This document shows positions 34,338 through 46,893 of a DNA stretch of 64,000 nucleotides, piece after piece. Numbering within the stretch: the first letter of the stretch is position 1; each line of letters starts with the position of its first letter. Below the pieces are notes generated by a model that did no database searches, was not told the origin of the DNA, and saw only the letters and a program-made list of their open reading frames with translations. This DNA is from Methylocaldum sp. 14B (GTDB lineage: Bacteria > Pseudomonadota > Gammaproteobacteria > Methylococcales > Methylococcaceae), in NCBI RefSeq assembly GCF_002005105.1, contig NZ_MSCV01000007.1:62001-126000 (forward strand). Direction: 5' to 3'. The position numbers were made by a program, and so were the translations under genes.

Positions 34338-35879
34338 TTATTCCAGATCCTGCACGCCACGCTCGATTTCGCCGTGCTTTCGAAGCTGCCGCTTGAGGAT
34401 CTTGCCCGCGGCGTTTTTCGGTAACTCCGGCTGAAAGACGATCTTGCGGGGAATTTGATGCCGCCCGAGGTGCTCCCTGCAGAAAGCGCGGACTTCGCTT
34501 TCCGTGATCGGCTTGGACTCGTCTATCGCGATATACGCGACCGGAATTTCGCCGTGCAAATCGTGCGGCTCCCCGACCACCGCGGCCTCGCGGATCGGCG
34601 GAAAGCGGTATAGCACCTCCTCGATCATGCGTGGATAAACGTTCATGCCGTTGACGATGATCAGATCCTTCTTGCGATCGACGATGCTGAAATAGCCGTC
34701 TTCGTCCCGCGTACCGAGATCGCCGGTCAGAAGCCATTCGCCGCGAAACACTTCCCGGGTCGCGTCCGGCTGCATCCAATAGCCCTTCATCACGTTGGCA
34801 CCGCGTACGGCAATCTCGCCGACTTCGCCGCACGGCAACTCGCGCCCGTCTTCGTCGACGATTTTCATCTCGACTCCGGGAACCGGCAAACCCACCGTTC
34901 CCGGTTTGATGAGGCCGTCGATCGGATTCACGCAGGTTACCGGGGAACATTCTGTCGGTCCGTCGCCCTCGTAGATCCTGATGCCGAATTTTTCTTCGAA
35001 GCGCCGCAACACGTCGACCGGAAGCGCAGCGCCGCCGGAAACGCAATAGCGTATGGAGGAAAGGAGCGGCGCACGCTCGTCTTTGAGTCGCAACAGTACC
35101 GAATACATGCTGGGCACGCCGAGAAAAATCGTGGCTCGGCTGGCATGGATCGCGTCGACGACCTGATCGGGCTCGAATCGCGGCAGGGGAATGAACGCAC
35201 AGCCGTTGGTCAGGGGCGTGAGCATGCCGACGGTTGCCGCGAATGCGTGAAACATCGGAAGAACCAGCAGCACGACATCCTGCCCCGGACGCCAGTGCAT
35301 GGCTTCGCGGACGCTGCGCGTGTTGGCGACCAGATTGCCGTGGGTCAGCATCGCCCCCTTGGGACGGCCGGTGGTTCCCGAGGTGTAGAGGATGACGACC
35401 AGATCCTCTTGCGGGTCGCAATCGATATTCGGTACCGGCGCGTCGGATCTTAGAAAAGCATCGAACGCCTCGGCGCCTTCGACTTCTCCGCCGATGGATA
35501 CGCGAAACTCGATTCCCGGCGCAGCCTGAAGCGCGGATTCCGCCTGTTTCGAAAAGGCTTGATGGAAAATCAAGCCCTTGGCGCCGGAATCGTTGAGAAT
35601 GAAGCCGATTTCTTCCGTGTTCAGCAGCAAATTGATCGGAACGACCGTGGCCCCGGCTTTCACGATGCCGGTATAGGCAATGGCGAATTCCGCCGAATTG
35701 GGGCAGTAAAGGGCAATCCTGTCCCCTTTGACCACGTCTCGGGCCGCCAAGGCCGCCGCCACGCGATCCGATCGGTTGCCTATGGTGGCATGATCGATGA
35801 CCTGAGAGCCCTGGATTACCGCGGGCCGATCAGGATAAAGCCGGGCGCTCTCCCGGAGTGCATGGATCAATGACGACAT
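34338..35879 (-). CDS. Long-chain fatty acid--CoA ligase (AMP-binding family)
   Basis: 513 residues from the ATG at 35879 (SSLIHALRESARLYPDRPA); a longer open frame upstream adds 26 residues that do not resemble the family. AMP-binding motifs: VVILYTSGTTGRPKGAML, YEGDGPTECSPV, and the hinge LLTGDLGTRDEDGYFSI followed by DRKKD. The C-terminal lysine is in PKNAAGKILKRQLR. It activates a fatty or other carboxylic acid to its CoA thioester. Chain length cannot be read. Confidence 0.88.
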   Translation of the reverse strand: MSSLIHALRESARLYPDRPAVIQGSQVIDHATIGNRSDRVAAALAARDVVKGDRIALYCPNSAEFAIAYTGIVKAGATVVPINLLLNTEEIGFILNDSGAKGLIFHQAFSKQAESALQAAPGIEFRVSIGGEVEGAEAFDAFLRSDAPVPNIDCDPQEDLVVILYTSGTTGRPKGAMLTHGNLVANTRSVREAMHWRPGQDVVLLVLPMFHAFAATVGMLTPLTNGCAFIPLPRFEPDQVVDAIHASRATIFLGVPSMYSVLLRLKDERAPLLSSIRYCVSGGAALPVDVLRRFEEKFGIRIYEGDGPTECSPVTCVNPIDGLIKPGTVGLPVPGVEMKIVDEDGRELPCGEVGEIAVRGANVMKGYWMQPDATREVFRGEWLLTGDLGTRDEDGYFSIVDRKKDLIIVNGMNVYPRMIEEVLYRFPPIREAAVVGEPHDLHGEIPVAYIAIDESKPITESEVRAFCREHLGRHQIPRKIVFQPELPKNAAGKILKRQLRKHGEIERGVQDLE

Positions 35880-35930
35880 CCTGGCACCTTCTCGTCGGTT
35901 TATGCCCTCGTCAGGGCAGCAAAAACGGAA

Positions 35931-35974
35931 AAAATAATCCCGCCGGGCTAGAGGCACAACGGCGGGATTATTTT
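35931..35974. terminator. Bidirectional intrinsic terminator
   Basis: AAAATAATCCCGCC (35931-35944) and GGCGGGATTATTTT (35961-35974) form a perfect 14-bp stem around a 16-base loop. The T-rich arm gives a U tract in either direction. It ends the glycine-zipper lipoprotein transcript on the minus strand, 19 bp past its stop. Confidence 0.88.
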
Positions 35975-35992
35975 ATTTGACCGATTGCTTAC

Positions 35993-36394
35993 TTAATTGA
36001 CGACTCTGTGTCCCCGATTGCGGAGGCAATTGATGTAAGACCGCTTGTATTGATCGTCGCCCGAGACCCCGCTGTAACCAGCGCCGCCGAGGCCGCCCGC
36101 GGCAGCGCCGATCGCGGCACCGCCGCCGGGATTGCCAGCGACAGCGCCGACCGCGGCGCCCGTTGCGGCACCTAGCAATGCGCCTGCAGCAGCACCCTTC
36201 GCCGCTTCCGTTCCGGTACTGCCCGCTTGGCGAGCGAGCATTTTGCACTCTTCCATATCCTGCTGCAGCCGATAGGCATTCGGATCGTTATACGTGTCCA
36301 CCACAGGCTCCCATCCGGTGTAGGTTGCGCAACCGCTCAGAGTCAACACGGTGCAAAGAAATACAGGTAGCTTTTTGACCATAAGTCGTTTCAC
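35993..36394 (-). CDS. Glycine-zipper lipoprotein
   Basis: 133 residues. The signal peptide ends in the lipobox LSGC (Cys22), so the mature protein is lipid-anchored. Residues 62-105 form a glycine-zipper region (AAAGALLGAATGAAVGAVAG). The C-terminus has two Cys and a basic end (CLRNRGHRVVN). Such proteins sit at the outer membrane and may help envelope integrity. Own terminator follows. Confidence 0.8.
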   Translation of the reverse strand: MKRLMVKKLPVFLCTVLTLSGCATYTGWEPVVDTYNDPNAYRLQQDMEECKMLARQAGSTGTEAAKGAAAGALLGAATGAAVGAVAGNPGGGAAIGAAAGGLGGAGYSGVSGDDQYKRSYINCLRNRGHRVVN

Positions 36395-36524
36395 TCGTAT
36401 AGGACGTTAATCGATATCTCAGCAACAGTATCCGGAACACAGGTACTGAATTGCTCTGCCTACTATAGCAAACTCACTCTGCTCAATCCGCAGGAATACG
36501 TATCGTAATGTTTCCGACCGTCAT

Positions 36525-37742
36525 TCAACCCAGAATGGCTTCGCCACGGGCCAAATTCGGGAGCTGGCCGCCTAAGCCCATCGCGTATCGCATGACCAAT
36601 TTCTTGGCCGGCGTGATTCGCTCCGCCAAACCCAGCCCCAGATTCCGAATGAATCGGAGCGGACGGTTCGCGTTTCCGAACACGCGATAGAACAGGTCCA
36701 TCGTCGTCATCATGACCAGGTTGTTGCTGCGGCGCATGCTTTCGTAAGTTTGCAGCACATGGGCTGCGCCGATGTCCTGGCCATTCTTGTGAGCGCCGAC
36801 CAGCACCTGCGCCAGCGCCGCAGCGTCCAGAAGACCGATGTTGACGCCCTGCCCCGCCAGCGGATGAATCATGTGGGCCGCATCGCCGATCAAAGCCACG
36901 CCCTCTTTACTGTAACTCAAGGCATGCTGACGCTTGAGCGGGAAGCTGCCTTTCGCCTCGATACGCTTGATCTCGCCCAGAGCCGAGGGGAACGCAGCGA
37001 TAAGCTCCCGGAGCAGCGCGTCATCCGGCAAAGCCTTCAGGCGTTTGATGTCCTCCGGCGCCTCGTACCAGACGAGAGATGCATGAGGCCCGTCCAGCGG
37101 CAGGAAAGCCTGGGGCCCCTTGGGGGTAAAGCGTTGCCAAGTGATGTCCTGCTGGCTGTATGCGGTTTCCACCGTCAGCACCAGGGCGTGCTGCTCGTAA
37201 TCCCAACCGCTTACTCCCATGCCGGCCACTTGCCGCACCCGGGAATAGCCGCCATCCGCGGCAACCAATAAGCGCGCCGACAAGACGCGGCCGTCGTCCA
37301 ATTCGACGGTCGAGCCTTGCGGCCCGTAATCGATCATTTTGGTTCTGGCGGGACAAAGAAAATCGATATTGGAAAATTCGACCAGGCGGTCGAGTAAAGC
37401 CAGCTGGATTACCCGGTTCTCGACGATATAGCCCAAGACCGGCTCATCGATGTCCTCGCTCCGAAACTCGACATCGCCCGACTCTTCCCATACCCGCATC
37501 CTCCGGAACGGGCAAAACCGGCGCGAAGCGATGCCTTTCCATGCGCCCACGGTTTTGAGAATGCTGGCGGACGCGATGCTGATCGCGGACACGCGAAGAT
37601 CGTGGGGCTGCTCCGACGCAAACGCCGGCGGCGGGGCATCCTCGATCACGGCAACTCGCAGACTGCTGCCTCCGAGGCCACTCCCCAAAGCGGCACCGAC
37701 CATGCCGCCGCCCACAACGATCACGTCATATTTTTCGGTCAT
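36525..37742 (-). CDS. UbiH/UbiF/COQ6-family FAD hydroxylase
   Basis: 405 residues. FAD motifs: DVIVVGGGMVGAALGSGL at the N-terminus, LLVAADGGYSRVR in the middle (the DG motif), and the second FAD site ALIGDAAHMIHPLAGQGVNI. The family hydroxylates the ubiquinone ring at C5, C1 or C6 using O2 and NAD(P)H. Which position is used cannot be chosen from sequence alone; UbiF or UbiI-like are the nearest. Divergent from gltB. Confidence 0.88.
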   Translation of the reverse strand: MTEKYDVIVVGGGMVGAALGSGLGGSSLRVAVIEDAPPPAFASEQPHDLRVSAISIASASILKTVGAWKGIASRRFCPFRRMRVWEESGDVEFRSEDIDEPVLGYIVENRVIQLALLDRLVEFSNIDFLCPARTKMIDYGPQGSTVELDDGRVLSARLLVAADGGYSRVRQVAGMGVSGWDYEQHALVLTVETAYSQQDITWQRFTPKGPQAFLPLDGPHASLVWYEAPEDIKRLKALPDDALLRELIAAFPSALGEIKRIEAKGSFPLKRQHALSYSKEGVALIGDAAHMIHPLAGQGVNIGLLDAAALAQVLVGAHKNGQDIGAAHVLQTYESMRRSNNLVMMTTMDLFYRVFGNANRPLRFIRNLGLGLAERITPAKKLVMRYAMGLGGQLPNLARGEAILG

Positions 37743-38170
37743 TCTCTATTCCTCATGCTTGGCTTGGCGCGCATGTTCAACCACGCTGCGAAACCGCCTC
37801 GAATTTCCGGCCATAAAGTAAAGGTAACCGGGCTCGGCAAGCAATACCGGCTTTGTCTCGCCGGCTCGGGGGCGGACGGTCGGGCGGCGAGCGGGTCCAT
37901 TCTCTATCGAAACCAATCATCGCACCACCTTAATTCATAACAAACACCGAGCGTGCAAGCTTGGCGCCCTTGAAAAGACCGGCCGGATTCTTTATATTTC
38001 TTGCCCATTTTGGCTAAATGGGCGGCTTCACGTCGCCATTTCGGATATTTCAAAACCAACTGCGAACACGAATTCTTGACTGTCGCGGCGGTCCATTACT
38101 GGAGCCGCAATATTCTCTTGTAAACCGCGAACCGGCAAACGACAGACCACACCCCTGACAGAGGTACACC
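37743..38170. other. 428-bp divergent promoter region upstream of gltB
   Basis: The region separates the hydroxylase gene from gltB. A TTGACT hexamer lies at 38076-38081, but no -10 box sits at the correct distance. No gene, repeat or hairpin of note was seen. Confidence 0.5.
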
Positions 38171-41100
38171 ATGAGTTTCAACGCCATACCCGCCAAGCAA
38201 GGTCTATACGACCCGCGCAACGAACACGACGCTTGCGGCGTAGGTTTCATCGCTCACATCAAAGGCCATAAAAGCCACGACATCGTCTGCAAGGGGCTGG
38301 AAATTTTAAGAAACCTGACTCACCGCGGAGCGGTAGGCGCCGATCCGTTGGCGGGCGATGGGGCCGGCATTCTCATTCAAATACCGGATGCTTTTCTCCG
38401 CGACGAATGCTCTACACTCGGGATCGCCCTTCCGGATTACGGTCACTATGGCGTCGGCATGCTGTTTCTGCCGCGCAATCCGGAACATCGCGCGACCTGC
38501 GAACAAATCGTCGAAGATTTCATTCGCACCGAAGGCCAAACCGTTCTCGGCTGGCGCGATGTTCCGGTAGACAACTCGACGCTCGGGGAATCGGTCAAGA
38601 CAATCGAACCCGTGATTCGCCAGGTTTTCGTGGGGCGGGCGGAAAGTTGCCGGGATCAGGACGCGTTCGAGCGCAAGCTGTTCGTCATCCGCAAGCAGAT
38701 CGACAAGAAGATTCGTGCCTTGAATCTCGAGGAAGGCAAGATGTTCTACATCCCTTCCTTCTCGTCCCGCACTTTGGTTTACAAGGGCATGCTGCTCGCC
38801 GATCAGGTCGGCGTGTTTTACCGCGACCTCCGCAACGAGCAAATGGTGTCGGCGCTTGCCCTGGTGCACCAGCGGTTCTCCACCAACACCTTCCCGACCT
38901 GGGATCTGGCCCATCCTTTCCGAATGATCGCCCACAACGGCGAAATCAACACCTTGCGCGGCAACATCAATTGGATGGCCGCTCGACGCCATTCGATGTC
39001 ATCCGAAGTTCTGGGCGAAGATCTCGACAAGATCTGGCCGCTGATCGCCGACGGCAAGTCCGATTCCGCCAGCTTCGACAATGCGCTGGAGCTTCTGGTC
39101 ATGGGGGGCTATTCGCTGGTCCACGCCATGATGCTGCTGATCCCGGAAGCGTGGGCCGGCAATCCCTTGATGGACGAAAAACTCCGCGCCTTCTACGAAT
39201 ACTACTCGGCCCTGATGGAACCCTGGGATGGTCCGGCCGCCGTGGCCTTTACCGACGGACGGCAGATCGGCGCCACGCTCGACCGTAACGGCCTGCGTCC
39301 GGCGCGCTATCTCATCACCGACGACGACACCGTGGTGATGGCCTCCGAGATGGGCGTGCTGACCATTCCGGAACACAAGATCGTCAAGAAATGGCGTTTG
39401 CAGCCCGGCAAGATGTTCCTGATCGACCTCGAACAGGGCCGCATCATCGACGATGCCGAAATCAAATCGGAACTGGCCAATCGCGAGCCGTATCAGCAGT
39501 GGCTCAACGATACCCAGATTCAATTGGAAAAGCTGCCGGCCGAAATCGCCGCGATGCCGCCCGACTCGGAGACCCTGCTCGATCGGCAGCAGGCTTTCGG
39601 CTACACCCAGGAAGACATCAAGTTTTTCCTGACCCCCATGGCCTTGAGCGGTCAGGAACCGGTCGGCTCCATGGGCATCGATGCGGCGCTCGCGGTGCTC
39701 TCCAAGCGTTCGCGATTGCTCTACGACTATTTCAAGCAGGGTTTCGCGCAAGTTACCAACCCGGCCATCGACCCGATCCGCGAAGAACTGGTCATGTCGC
39801 TGGTGTCCCACATCGGCCCGCGGCCGAACTTGCTGGCGCTCCACAATGGCGGCAGCCACAAGCGGCTGGAAGTGCATCAGCCGATCCTGACCAATAAGGA
39901 TCTGGAAAAAATCCGCCGTATCGAGGCCCGCACCGGAGGCGCGTTCAAGACCAAAACCATCAGTTTCTGCTACTCGGCCGATACCGGCGCCGGCGGCATG
40001 GAACCGGCGTTGACAGCCTTGTGCGCACGGGCCGAACAGGCGGTGCACGAGGGCAACAATATCCTGGTGCTGTCCGATCGGGAGATCGACGCGGAGCACA
40101 TCGCGATTCCGGCCCTCCTGGCCACCTCCGCGGTCCATTACCACCTGACCCGGACGGGCCTTCGCACCAAGGTCGGCCTGGTTGTGGAAACCGGCGAAGC
40201 GCGCGAGGTACACCATTTCGCGCTGCTGGCGGGCTACGGCGCCGAAGCCGTCAATCCGTATCTGGCTTTCGACAGCCTGTCCGATCTGCGCGAGAAGCTG
40301 CCGGAACAGCTGTCCGAAGACGAGGTGCACAAGCGCTATATCAAGGCCATCGGCAAAGCCCTGCTCAAGATCATGTCCAAGATGGGCATCTCGACCTATC
40401 AGTCGTATTGCGGCGCTCAAATCTTCAATGCCGTGGGCTTGAGCGAAGAGTTCCTGGACGAATATTTCACCGGCACCGTCTGCACGATCGGCGGCGCGGG
40501 ACTCCGAGAAATCGCCGAGGAAACCGTGCGCCGGCATCGTGTAGCTTTCAGCGATGCCCCGCTGTACCGGAATGCCCTGGACGTAGGCGGCGAATACGCC
40601 TACCGCGTTCGCGGCGAAGATCATGTGTGGACTCCGGAGACCATTTCCAAGCTGCAGCACGCCACACGCACCAACAGCTGGGAAACCTATGTGGACTACA
40701 CCCGCTCGATCAACGAGCAGAGCGAACGTTTGCTCACGCTGCGCGGCTTGATGGACTTCAAGTTCGACGAACGGGAGTCGGTACCGCTGGATGAAGTGGA
40801 ACCGGTCGCGGAAATCGTCAAACGCTTCGCCACCGGCGCCATGTCGTTCGGCTCGATTTCATACGAAGCCCATACCACGCTGGCGATCGCCATGAACCGC
40901 ATCGGTGGCAAATCCAATACCGGCGAGGGCGGCGAATTGCCGGAACGCTTCAAACCTTTGCCCAACGGCGACTCCATGCGCTCGGCCATCAAGCAGGTAG
41001 CATCGGGCCGCTTTGGCGTGACGACCGAATATCTGGTCAATGCCGACGATCTGCAAATCAAGATTTCGCAGGGCGCCAAGCCCGGCGAAGGCGGCCAGCT

Positions 41101-42802
41101 GCCCGGCCACAAGGTGGATGCCATCATCGCCAAGGTGAGGCACTCCACGCCAGGGGTCGGTCTCATTTCCCCGCCGCCGCACCACGACATCTACTCGATT
41201 GAGGATCTGGCGCAGCTTATCCACGATCTTAAGAACGTTAACCCGGCCGCGCGCATCAGCGTCAAGCTGGTGTCCGAAGTCGGCGTCGGCACGATCGCCG
41301 CGGGCGTTGCCAAGGCTCATGCCGATCACGTCACCATCGCCGGCTACGACGGCGGCACCGGCGCCAGCCCGATCACCTCGATCAAGCACGCGGGGCTCCC
41401 TTGGGAAATCGGCTTGGCCGAGACCCACCAGACTCTCGTATTGAACAAGCTGCGCGGGCGCATCTGCGTGCAGGCGGACGGCGGCATGCGCACCGGGCGC
41501 GACGTCGTGATCGGCGCGCTTTTGGGCGCGGACGAATTCGGCTTCGCCACGGCACCGCTGATCGTCGAAGGCTGCATCATGATGCGCAAATGCCATCTGA
41601 ACACCTGCCCGGTAGGCGTCGCAACCCAGGACCCGGAACTCCGCAAGCGCTTCACCGGACAGCCGGAGCATGTCGTCAATTTCTTCTTCTTCATCGCCGA
41701 GGAAGTGCGCCAGCTTATGGCAAAACTTGGTTTCCGCCGGTTCGAGGAAATGATCGGGCGCTCCGACAAGCTCGATATGCGCAAGGCCATAGCCCACTGG
41801 AAAGCGGCCAAGGTCGATCTGTCCAGGATTTTGTACCGGCCGGAGCCCGGTGAGGGCGTGGCCATCTCCAATTGCGAACCGCAGGATCATGGCCTGGACA
41901 AGGCACTGGATCACAAGCTGATCGAACTGGCCCGCCCCGCACTCGACGAACGCAAGCCGGTCCGCATTGAAATGGGCGTGCGCAACTACAACCGCACGGT
42001 CGGCGCCATGCTGTCCGGCGAATTGGCGAAGCGTTACGGCCATACCGGTCTGCCCGAAGATACCATTTACATACGGATGAAAGGCACGGCCGGGCAAAGC
42101 TTCGGTGCTTTTCTGTCGGCCGGCATCACTCTGGAACTTGAGGGCGACGGGAACGATTACGTGGGCAAAGGGCTATCGGGTGGGCGCATCGCCATCTATC
42201 CGTCCCCGGAATCTCCGGTGGTGCCCGAGGAAAACATCATCGTCGGCAATACCGTGCTGTACGGCGCCATCAGCGGCGAATGCTATTTCCGCGGCGTCGC
42301 GGGAGAACGCTTCGCGGTGCGGAACTCCGGCGCCATCGCCGTCGTCGAAGGCGTCGGCGATCACGGCTGCGAATACATGACCGGCGGCGTCGTCGTGGTT
42401 CTGGGCTCGACCGGCCGTAACTTCGCTGCGGGCATGTCGGGCGGTGTCGCCTACGTGCTCGACGAAACCGGCGATTTCGAGCATCGGTGCAACCTGGCCA
42501 TGGTCGAACTGGAACCGGTTTTGGCCGAGGACATCGCCCTGGAAAATCTCGATCACCAGGGCGGCGATCTGGAAACCCACGGAATGGTGGACATCATGCA
42601 TGACATGACCCGTCACGACGTTCAGCGCCTGCGAACCCTGATCGAAAAGCACCGCCGTTACACGGGCAGTGGACGAGCGAAGCAGATTCTCGAGAACTGG
42701 TCGGCTTACGCGCCGCGTTTCGTCAAGGTCATGCCGGTCGATTACCGTCAGGCGCTCGAAAAAATGCAGAAGACAAAAACGCAGACCGAAGTTCACCACT
42801 AG
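38171..42802 (+). CDS. gltB: Glutamate synthase, large (alpha) subunit
   Basis: 1543 residues, close to family length. The N-terminal glutamine amidotransferase nucleophile is Cys22 after a short propeptide ([12 protein letters not shown]). The central and FMN-binding synthase domain includes GGDSMRS-type and GGTGASP blocks ([14 protein letters not shown]), and the 3Fe-4S cysteines lie in [15 protein letters not shown]. The C-terminal beta-helix domain ([17 protein letters not shown]) ends the protein. It moves the amide of glutamine to 2-oxoglutarate, giving two glutamates. Followed by gltD after 135 bp. Confidence 0.97.
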   Translation: MSFNAIPAKQGLYDPRNEHDACGVGFIAHIKGHKSHDIVCKGLEILRNLTHRGAVGADPLAGDGAGILIQIPDAFLRDECSTLGIALPDYGHYGVGMLFLPRNPEHRATCEQIVEDFIRTEGQTVLGWRDVPVDNSTLGESVKTIEPVIRQVFVGRAESCRDQDAFERKLFVIRKQIDKKIRALNLEEGKMFYIPSFSSRTLVYKGMLLADQVGVFYRDLRNEQMVSALALVHQRFSTNTFPTWDLAHPFRMIAHNGEINTLRGNINWMAARRHSMSSEVLGEDLDKIWPLIADGKSDSASFDNALELLVMGGYSLVHAMMLLIPEAWAGNPLMDEKLRAFYEYYSALMEPWDGPAAVAFTDGRQIGATLDRNGLRPARYLITDDDTVVMASEMGVLTIPEHKIVKKWRLQPGKMFLIDLEQGRIIDDAEIKSELANREPYQQWLNDTQIQLEKLPAEIAAMPPDSETLLDRQQAFGYTQEDIKFFLTPMALSGQEPVGSMGIDAALAVLSKRSRLLYDYFKQGFAQVTNPAIDPIREELVMSLVSHIGPRPNLLALHNGGSHKRLEVHQPILTNKDLEKIRRIEARTGGAFKTKTISFCYSADTGAGGMEPALTALCARAEQAVHEGNNILVLSDREIDAEHIAIPALLATSAVHYHLTRTGLRTKVGLVVETGEAREVHHFALLAGYGAEAVNPYLAFDSLSDLREKLPEQLSEDEVHKRYIKAIGKALLKIMSKMGISTYQSYCGAQIFNAVGLSEEFLDEYFTGTVCTIGGAGLREIAEETVRRHRVAFSDAPLYRNALDVGGEYAYRVRGEDHVWTPETISKLQHATRTNSWETYVDYTRSINEQSERLLTLRGLMDFKFDERESVPLDEVEPVAEIVKRFATGAMSFGSISYEAHTTLAIAMNRIGGKSNTGEGGELPERFKPLPNGDSMRSAIKQVASGRFGVTTEYLVNADDLQIKISQGAKPGEGGQLPGHKVDAIIAKVRHSTPGVGLISPPPHHDIYSIEDLAQLIHDLKNVNPAARISVKLVSEVGVGTIAAGVAKAHADHVTIAGYDGGTGASPITSIKHAGLPWEIGLAETHQTLVLNKLRGRICVQADGGMRTGRDVVIGALLGADEFGFATAPLIVEGCIMMRKCHLNTCPVGVATQDPELRKRFTGQPEHVVNFFFFIAEEVRQLMAKLGFRRFEEMIGRSDKLDMRKAIAHWKAAKVDLSRILYRPEPGEGVAISNCEPQDHGLDKALDHKLIELARPALDERKPVRIEMGVRNYNRTVGAMLSGELAKRYGHTGLPEDTIYIRMKGTAGQSFGAFLSAGITLELEGDGNDYVGKGLSGGRIAIYPSPESPVVPEENIIVGNTVLYGAISGECYFRGVAGERFAVRNSGAIAVVEGVGDHGCEYMTGGVVVVLGSTGRNFAAGMSGGVAYVLDETGDFEHRCNLAMVELEPVLAEDIALENLDHQGGDLETHGMVDIMHDMTRHDVQRLRTLIEKHRRYTGSGRAKQILENWSAYAPRFVKVMPVDYRQALEKMQKTKTQTEVHH

Positions 42803-42937
42803 ACGCGGGGGGCGTGGCGTAAACGCGCCCCTCGCCGACCCGGACCGATCGGAAAAATGGAAGGCACTTCGGCAAACAAGACCCCGAGGTCTAGAGCTTT
42901 CTCGTGCAATAAAGCACAGTAACGAGGTAGAAACAGA

Positions 42938-44377
42938 ATGGGCAAACCCACGGGATTCATGGAAATCTCACGTCAGGACAGACGCTACAAGCTGGTGGCG
43001 GACCGTCTCCAGCACTACCAGGAATTCGTCGTCCCGCTGACCGAAGAGGAAGTCAGCCGTCAAGGCGCGCGCTGCATGGATTGCGGCATTCCCTATTGTC
43101 ATCAGGGCTGCCCGGTCAATAACATCATCCCCGACTGGAACGACCTCGTTTATCAAGGAAATTGGCGTGAAGCCATCGAGGTACTGCACAGCACCAACAA
43201 CTTTCCCGAGTTCACCGGCCGTATCTGTCCGGCGCCGTGCGAAGCGGCCTGCACGCTGAATCTGACCGACGAACCGGTCACGATCAAAACTATCGAGTGC
43301 TCCATCATCGACAAAGCTTGGGAGATGGGCTGGGTCAAGCCGCTGATACCCCAGCATCGAACCGGCAAAAAGGTGGCGGTAGTGGGTTCCGGTCCCGCCG
43401 GTCTTGCCTGCGCGCAACAATTGGCCCGCGTCGGCCACAGTGTCGTGGTTTATGAAAAGGCCGACCGCATCGGCGGACTGCTGCGCTACGGCATACCCGA
43501 TTTCAAGATGGAAAAGCATCTGATCGACCGACGCATCGCGCAAATGCAAGCTGAAGGCGTGGTGTTCCGCCCCAATAGCCATATCGGCCGAGACGTTCCG
43601 GTTCAAAAGCTGCTCGACAACTACGATGCCGTCATATTGGCCGGCGGCGCGGAAAAACCGCGCGATCTGAACGTACCGGGCCGCGAGCTCAACGGTGTTC
43701 ACTTCGCGATGGAATTTCTGCCTCAGCAGAACCGCCGCGTGGCCGGAGATACGCTTTCCGACGACACCAGCATCTGGGCGACGGGCAAGCATGTCATCGT
43801 GATCGGCGGCGGCGATACCGGTTCCGACTGTATCGGCACCTCGGCTCGGCACGGTGCAGCCTCCATCACCCAGTTGGAAATTCTGCCGAAGCCTCCGGAA
43901 AAGGAGAAAAAAGAGGTCACCTGGCCGAATTGGCCCAACAAGCTGCGCACGTCCAGCTCCCACGAAGAAGGCTGCGAACGTTTCTGGAGCGTCGCCACGA
44001 AGTCGATCGAAGGGGAAGACGGTCGCGTTACCCAAATCCGCTGCGTCAAGCTCGAGTGGAAGCAAGAGGGCGGACGCTGGGTTATGAACGAAATCCCCGG
44101 CAGCGAATTCACCTTGAAAGCGGACCTGGTACTGCTTGCCATGGGCTTCGTCCATCCGGTGCACGAGGGCATGCTCCAGGATCTCGGCGTGACTCTCGAC
44201 GAACGGGGCAACGTCAAGGCCAATACCATAGACTATCGCAGCTCGATGGATAAGGTTTTCACCGCCGGCGATATGCGCCGCGGCCAGTCGTTGGTCGTCT
44301 GGGCCATCCGCGAAGGCCGCCAGTGCGCCCGAGCCGTCGACGAATACCTGATGGGACACTCGGATCTCCCTCGGTAA
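42938..44377 (+). CDS. gltD: Glutamate synthase, small (beta) subunit
   Basis: 479 residues. N-terminal 4Fe-4S cysteines are in [18 protein letters not shown] and [12 protein letters not shown] loop [15 protein letters not shown] and NAD(P)H loop [11 protein letters not shown] follow. It passes electrons from NADPH to the large subunit. ATG 42938. Confidence 0.96.
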   Translation: MGKPTGFMEISRQDRRYKLVADRLQHYQEFVVPLTEEEVSRQGARCMDCGIPYCHQGCPVNNIIPDWNDLVYQGNWREAIEVLHSTNNFPEFTGRICPAPCEAACTLNLTDEPVTIKTIECSIIDKAWEMGWVKPLIPQHRTGKKVAVVGSGPAGLACAQQLARVGHSVVVYEKADRIGGLLRYGIPDFKMEKHLIDRRIAQMQAEGVVFRPNSHIGRDVPVQKLLDNYDAVILAGGAEKPRDLNVPGRELNGVHFAMEFLPQQNRRVAGDTLSDDTSIWATGKHVIVIGGGDTGSDCIGTSARHGAASITQLEILPKPPEKEKKEVTWPNWPNKLRTSSSHEEGCERFWSVATKSIEGEDGRVTQIRCVKLEWKQEGGRWVMNEIPGSEFTLKADLVLLAMGFVHPVHEGMLQDLGVTLDERGNVKANTIDYRSSMDKVFTAGDMRRGQSLVVWAIREGRQCARAVDEYLMGHSDLPR

Positions 44378-44686
44378 GTTCCTCCTCTCAGCCGCCGATT
44401 CATGCGTTTGATGAGTCGGCGGCTTGTCGACCAGGCGTCGAACCGCGGCGGGGTACACCCAGCCTTGTATGCCTGCCAAACTCAGCCCAGTTTTTCTCAC
44501 GGCGTCGCGTCAGTCCCGCAGGCCGGATTACGTGGAACCGGCCGGAAGTGCCGCCGTCCAACTGCAATTGATCGCGCAATCCCGCCGACTCATTCCGCCG
44601 TCCGTGGCACACTGTCCAAGATCGATTTGTCCCAATACTCAGCAGCTAAAGGACAATCGCACAAACCGCAAACCGTGGAGCACGTC
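44378..44686. other. 309-bp gap between gltD and the EcsC-family gene
   Basis: Contains the hairpin at 44390-44424. The remainder is in frame with the EcsC gene but shows no protein-like composition; no other element was recognised. Confidence 0.5.
44390..44424. terminator. Hairpin downstream of gltD
   Basis: AGCCGCCGA and TCGGCGGCT form a 9-bp stem around 17 bases, 12 bp after the gltD stop. Only a short T-containing tail follows, so it is a weak or factor-assisted terminator. Confidence 0.5.
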
Positions 44687-45517
44687 ATGGCAAAACCATC
44701 GTTCACCCCCGAGGAACTGGAGCAACTGCGCTGGGCGTATCAGCATCTGGAACACCCCTCCTTCGCCGCGCGCCTAAGCAACGTGATCGGCACGCCGATC
44801 GAACAAACGCTCAAACTATTGCCGAAGAGCTGGCACCAACGAGTCAATAGAGCAGCCGAATTTAGTATCCGTCAGGCTATGAGCATGGCGGTAAAGACTC
44901 TCGACGCGCGCGCGGTTTCCGGAGCGCGTGACACCTACCACAAGTTTGCGGCATTCACAGCCGGAGCCGTCGGCGGCTTTTTCGGTCCAGTAGGGTTGAC
45001 GGTCGAGTTACCGGTCATAACCTTGCTGATGCTGCGTTCGATTGCCGATATCGCGCGCAGCGAGGGCGAGGACTTGGATACGCTCGACGCGCGCCTCGCT
45101 TGCGTGGAGGTGTTCGCCTTGGGAGGGCGATCGACTGAAGACGATGCAACCGATACCGGCTACTATGGGTTGCGATCCACATTGGCTTTCCATTTCGCCG
45201 GTGTTGCCAATTATGGCGGAGCCTCCGGCCTCAACGTTCCTGCCGGCGTCGAGTTGATTCGCGGAATTTCCGCCCGTTTCGGCGTCGTCATTTCGGACGA
45301 GGTCGCCGTGCAGATGGTGCCGGTAGCCGGCGCCGTCAGCGGCGGCCTGTTGAACCTCGTATTCATGCAACACTTTCAGGACGTGGCACGCGGTCATTTC
45401 ACCCTGCGCCGTTTGGAACGAAAATACAAGCCGGACGTTGTGCGGAAGGAATACCAGCGGATTCAAAAAGACGAAATTGAATCGATCAAGGGATTTAGCC
45501 ACTTGGAAGGATGGTGA
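44687..45517 (+). CDS. EcsC-family protein
   Basis: 276 residues from the ATG at 44687, preceded by GGAG at 8 bases; the open frame continues upstream without recognisable homology. The EcsC domain fills the protein: RAAEFSIRQAMSMAVKTLD, then a hydrophobic glycine-rich segment FTAGAVGGFFGPVGLTVELP. Named after a B. subtilis ABC-transporter-linked gene, the family has no known activity. Function unknown here. Confidence 0.8.
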   Translation: MAKPSFTPEELEQLRWAYQHLEHPSFAARLSNVIGTPIEQTLKLLPKSWHQRVNRAAEFSIRQAMSMAVKTLDARAVSGARDTYHKFAAFTAGAVGGFFGPVGLTVELPVITLLMLRSIADIARSEGEDLDTLDARLACVEVFALGGRSTEDDATDTGYYGLRSTLAFHFAGVANYGGASGLNVPAGVELIRGISARFGVVISDEVAVQMVPVAGAVSGGLLNLVFMQHFQDVARGHFTLRRLERKYKPDVVRKEYQRIQKDEIESIKGFSHLEGW

Positions 45518-45583
45518 ATGGATCGTGCGGGGCTCCACTTCGAACCTTATTAGGGCCTGGCGCTTTTATCTCGCTTCATCTTC

Positions 45584-45955
45584 TCAAAGCTCGCCATAAA
45601 ACAGATAAACGATCAGCGTCATGCCGAGCAGAACGACGACCAGATTCGCGAGTATCCCCAGACCGGCCCGATAACCGCGCGGAATCTCCACGGGCTTCAG
45701 CGTTTTCAGGACCTTTCGATACTGAATCGTGGACAGTATCGCAATGACGACTCCGAAAAACACAAAAGCGATGCCGAGCCAGAACGAAATGCCTTTTTGC
45801 AAGGGCTCGCCGGGTTTCGAAAAAACCAGATGCACGAATAAACCGAAGCGCTCGATCACAAATCCGAACGCCATCCAGGCCAAGCTGGTCCGGTTCCAGG
45901 CGAGAAGAGTGCGCTCCGCCGCAAAAAATACGCGCGGGTCATTAAGCTCGGACAT
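45584..45955 (-). CDS. DUF202 (YidH-type) membrane protein
   Basis: 123 residues with three hydrophobic segments. The family signature is FFAAERTLLAWNRTSLAWMAFGF at the N-terminus, shown as AAERTLLAWNRTSLAWMAFG. The inner-membrane protein family is of unknown function. Convergent with the EcsC gene and divergent from adk. Confidence 0.88.
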   Translation of the reverse strand: MSELNDPRVFFAAERTLLAWNRTSLAWMAFGFVIERFGLFVHLVFSKPGEPLQKGISFWLGIAFVFFGVVIAILSTIQYRKVLKTLKPVEIPRGYRAGLGILANLVVVLLGMTLIVYLFYGEL

Positions 45956-46088
45956 TCGGATAGTCTAGCGGTAGTTTTGTCGAATGGATTAAACGATACG
46001 GCCACAACTGGCTCGGTCACATTGCGAAACGTACATCGGCCAGCGACCGGCGCAAGCGGTGGCTTCCCACATAAAGTGCTCAGTGTGA

Positions 46089-46790
<702 letters not shown>

Positions 46791-46893
46791 CTTCGGTTTA
46801 TCGGACAAACCCCAACATCCATGGGAAGCCGCCCCTGAGTAATTAGCTGGAGCGCAGCATTCCCCGTGTAAAACCCGCCACTCATAAGAGCCC

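Noticed and set aside
38076-38104. A sigma-70 promoter for gltB at TTGACT
   Set aside because: The sequence 17 bp downstream (CTGGAG) does not resemble a -10 box.
44402-44686. A longer N-terminus for the EcsC-family protein
   Set aside because: The 95 extra residues show no protein-like pattern and a good ribosome site precedes the ATG at 44687.
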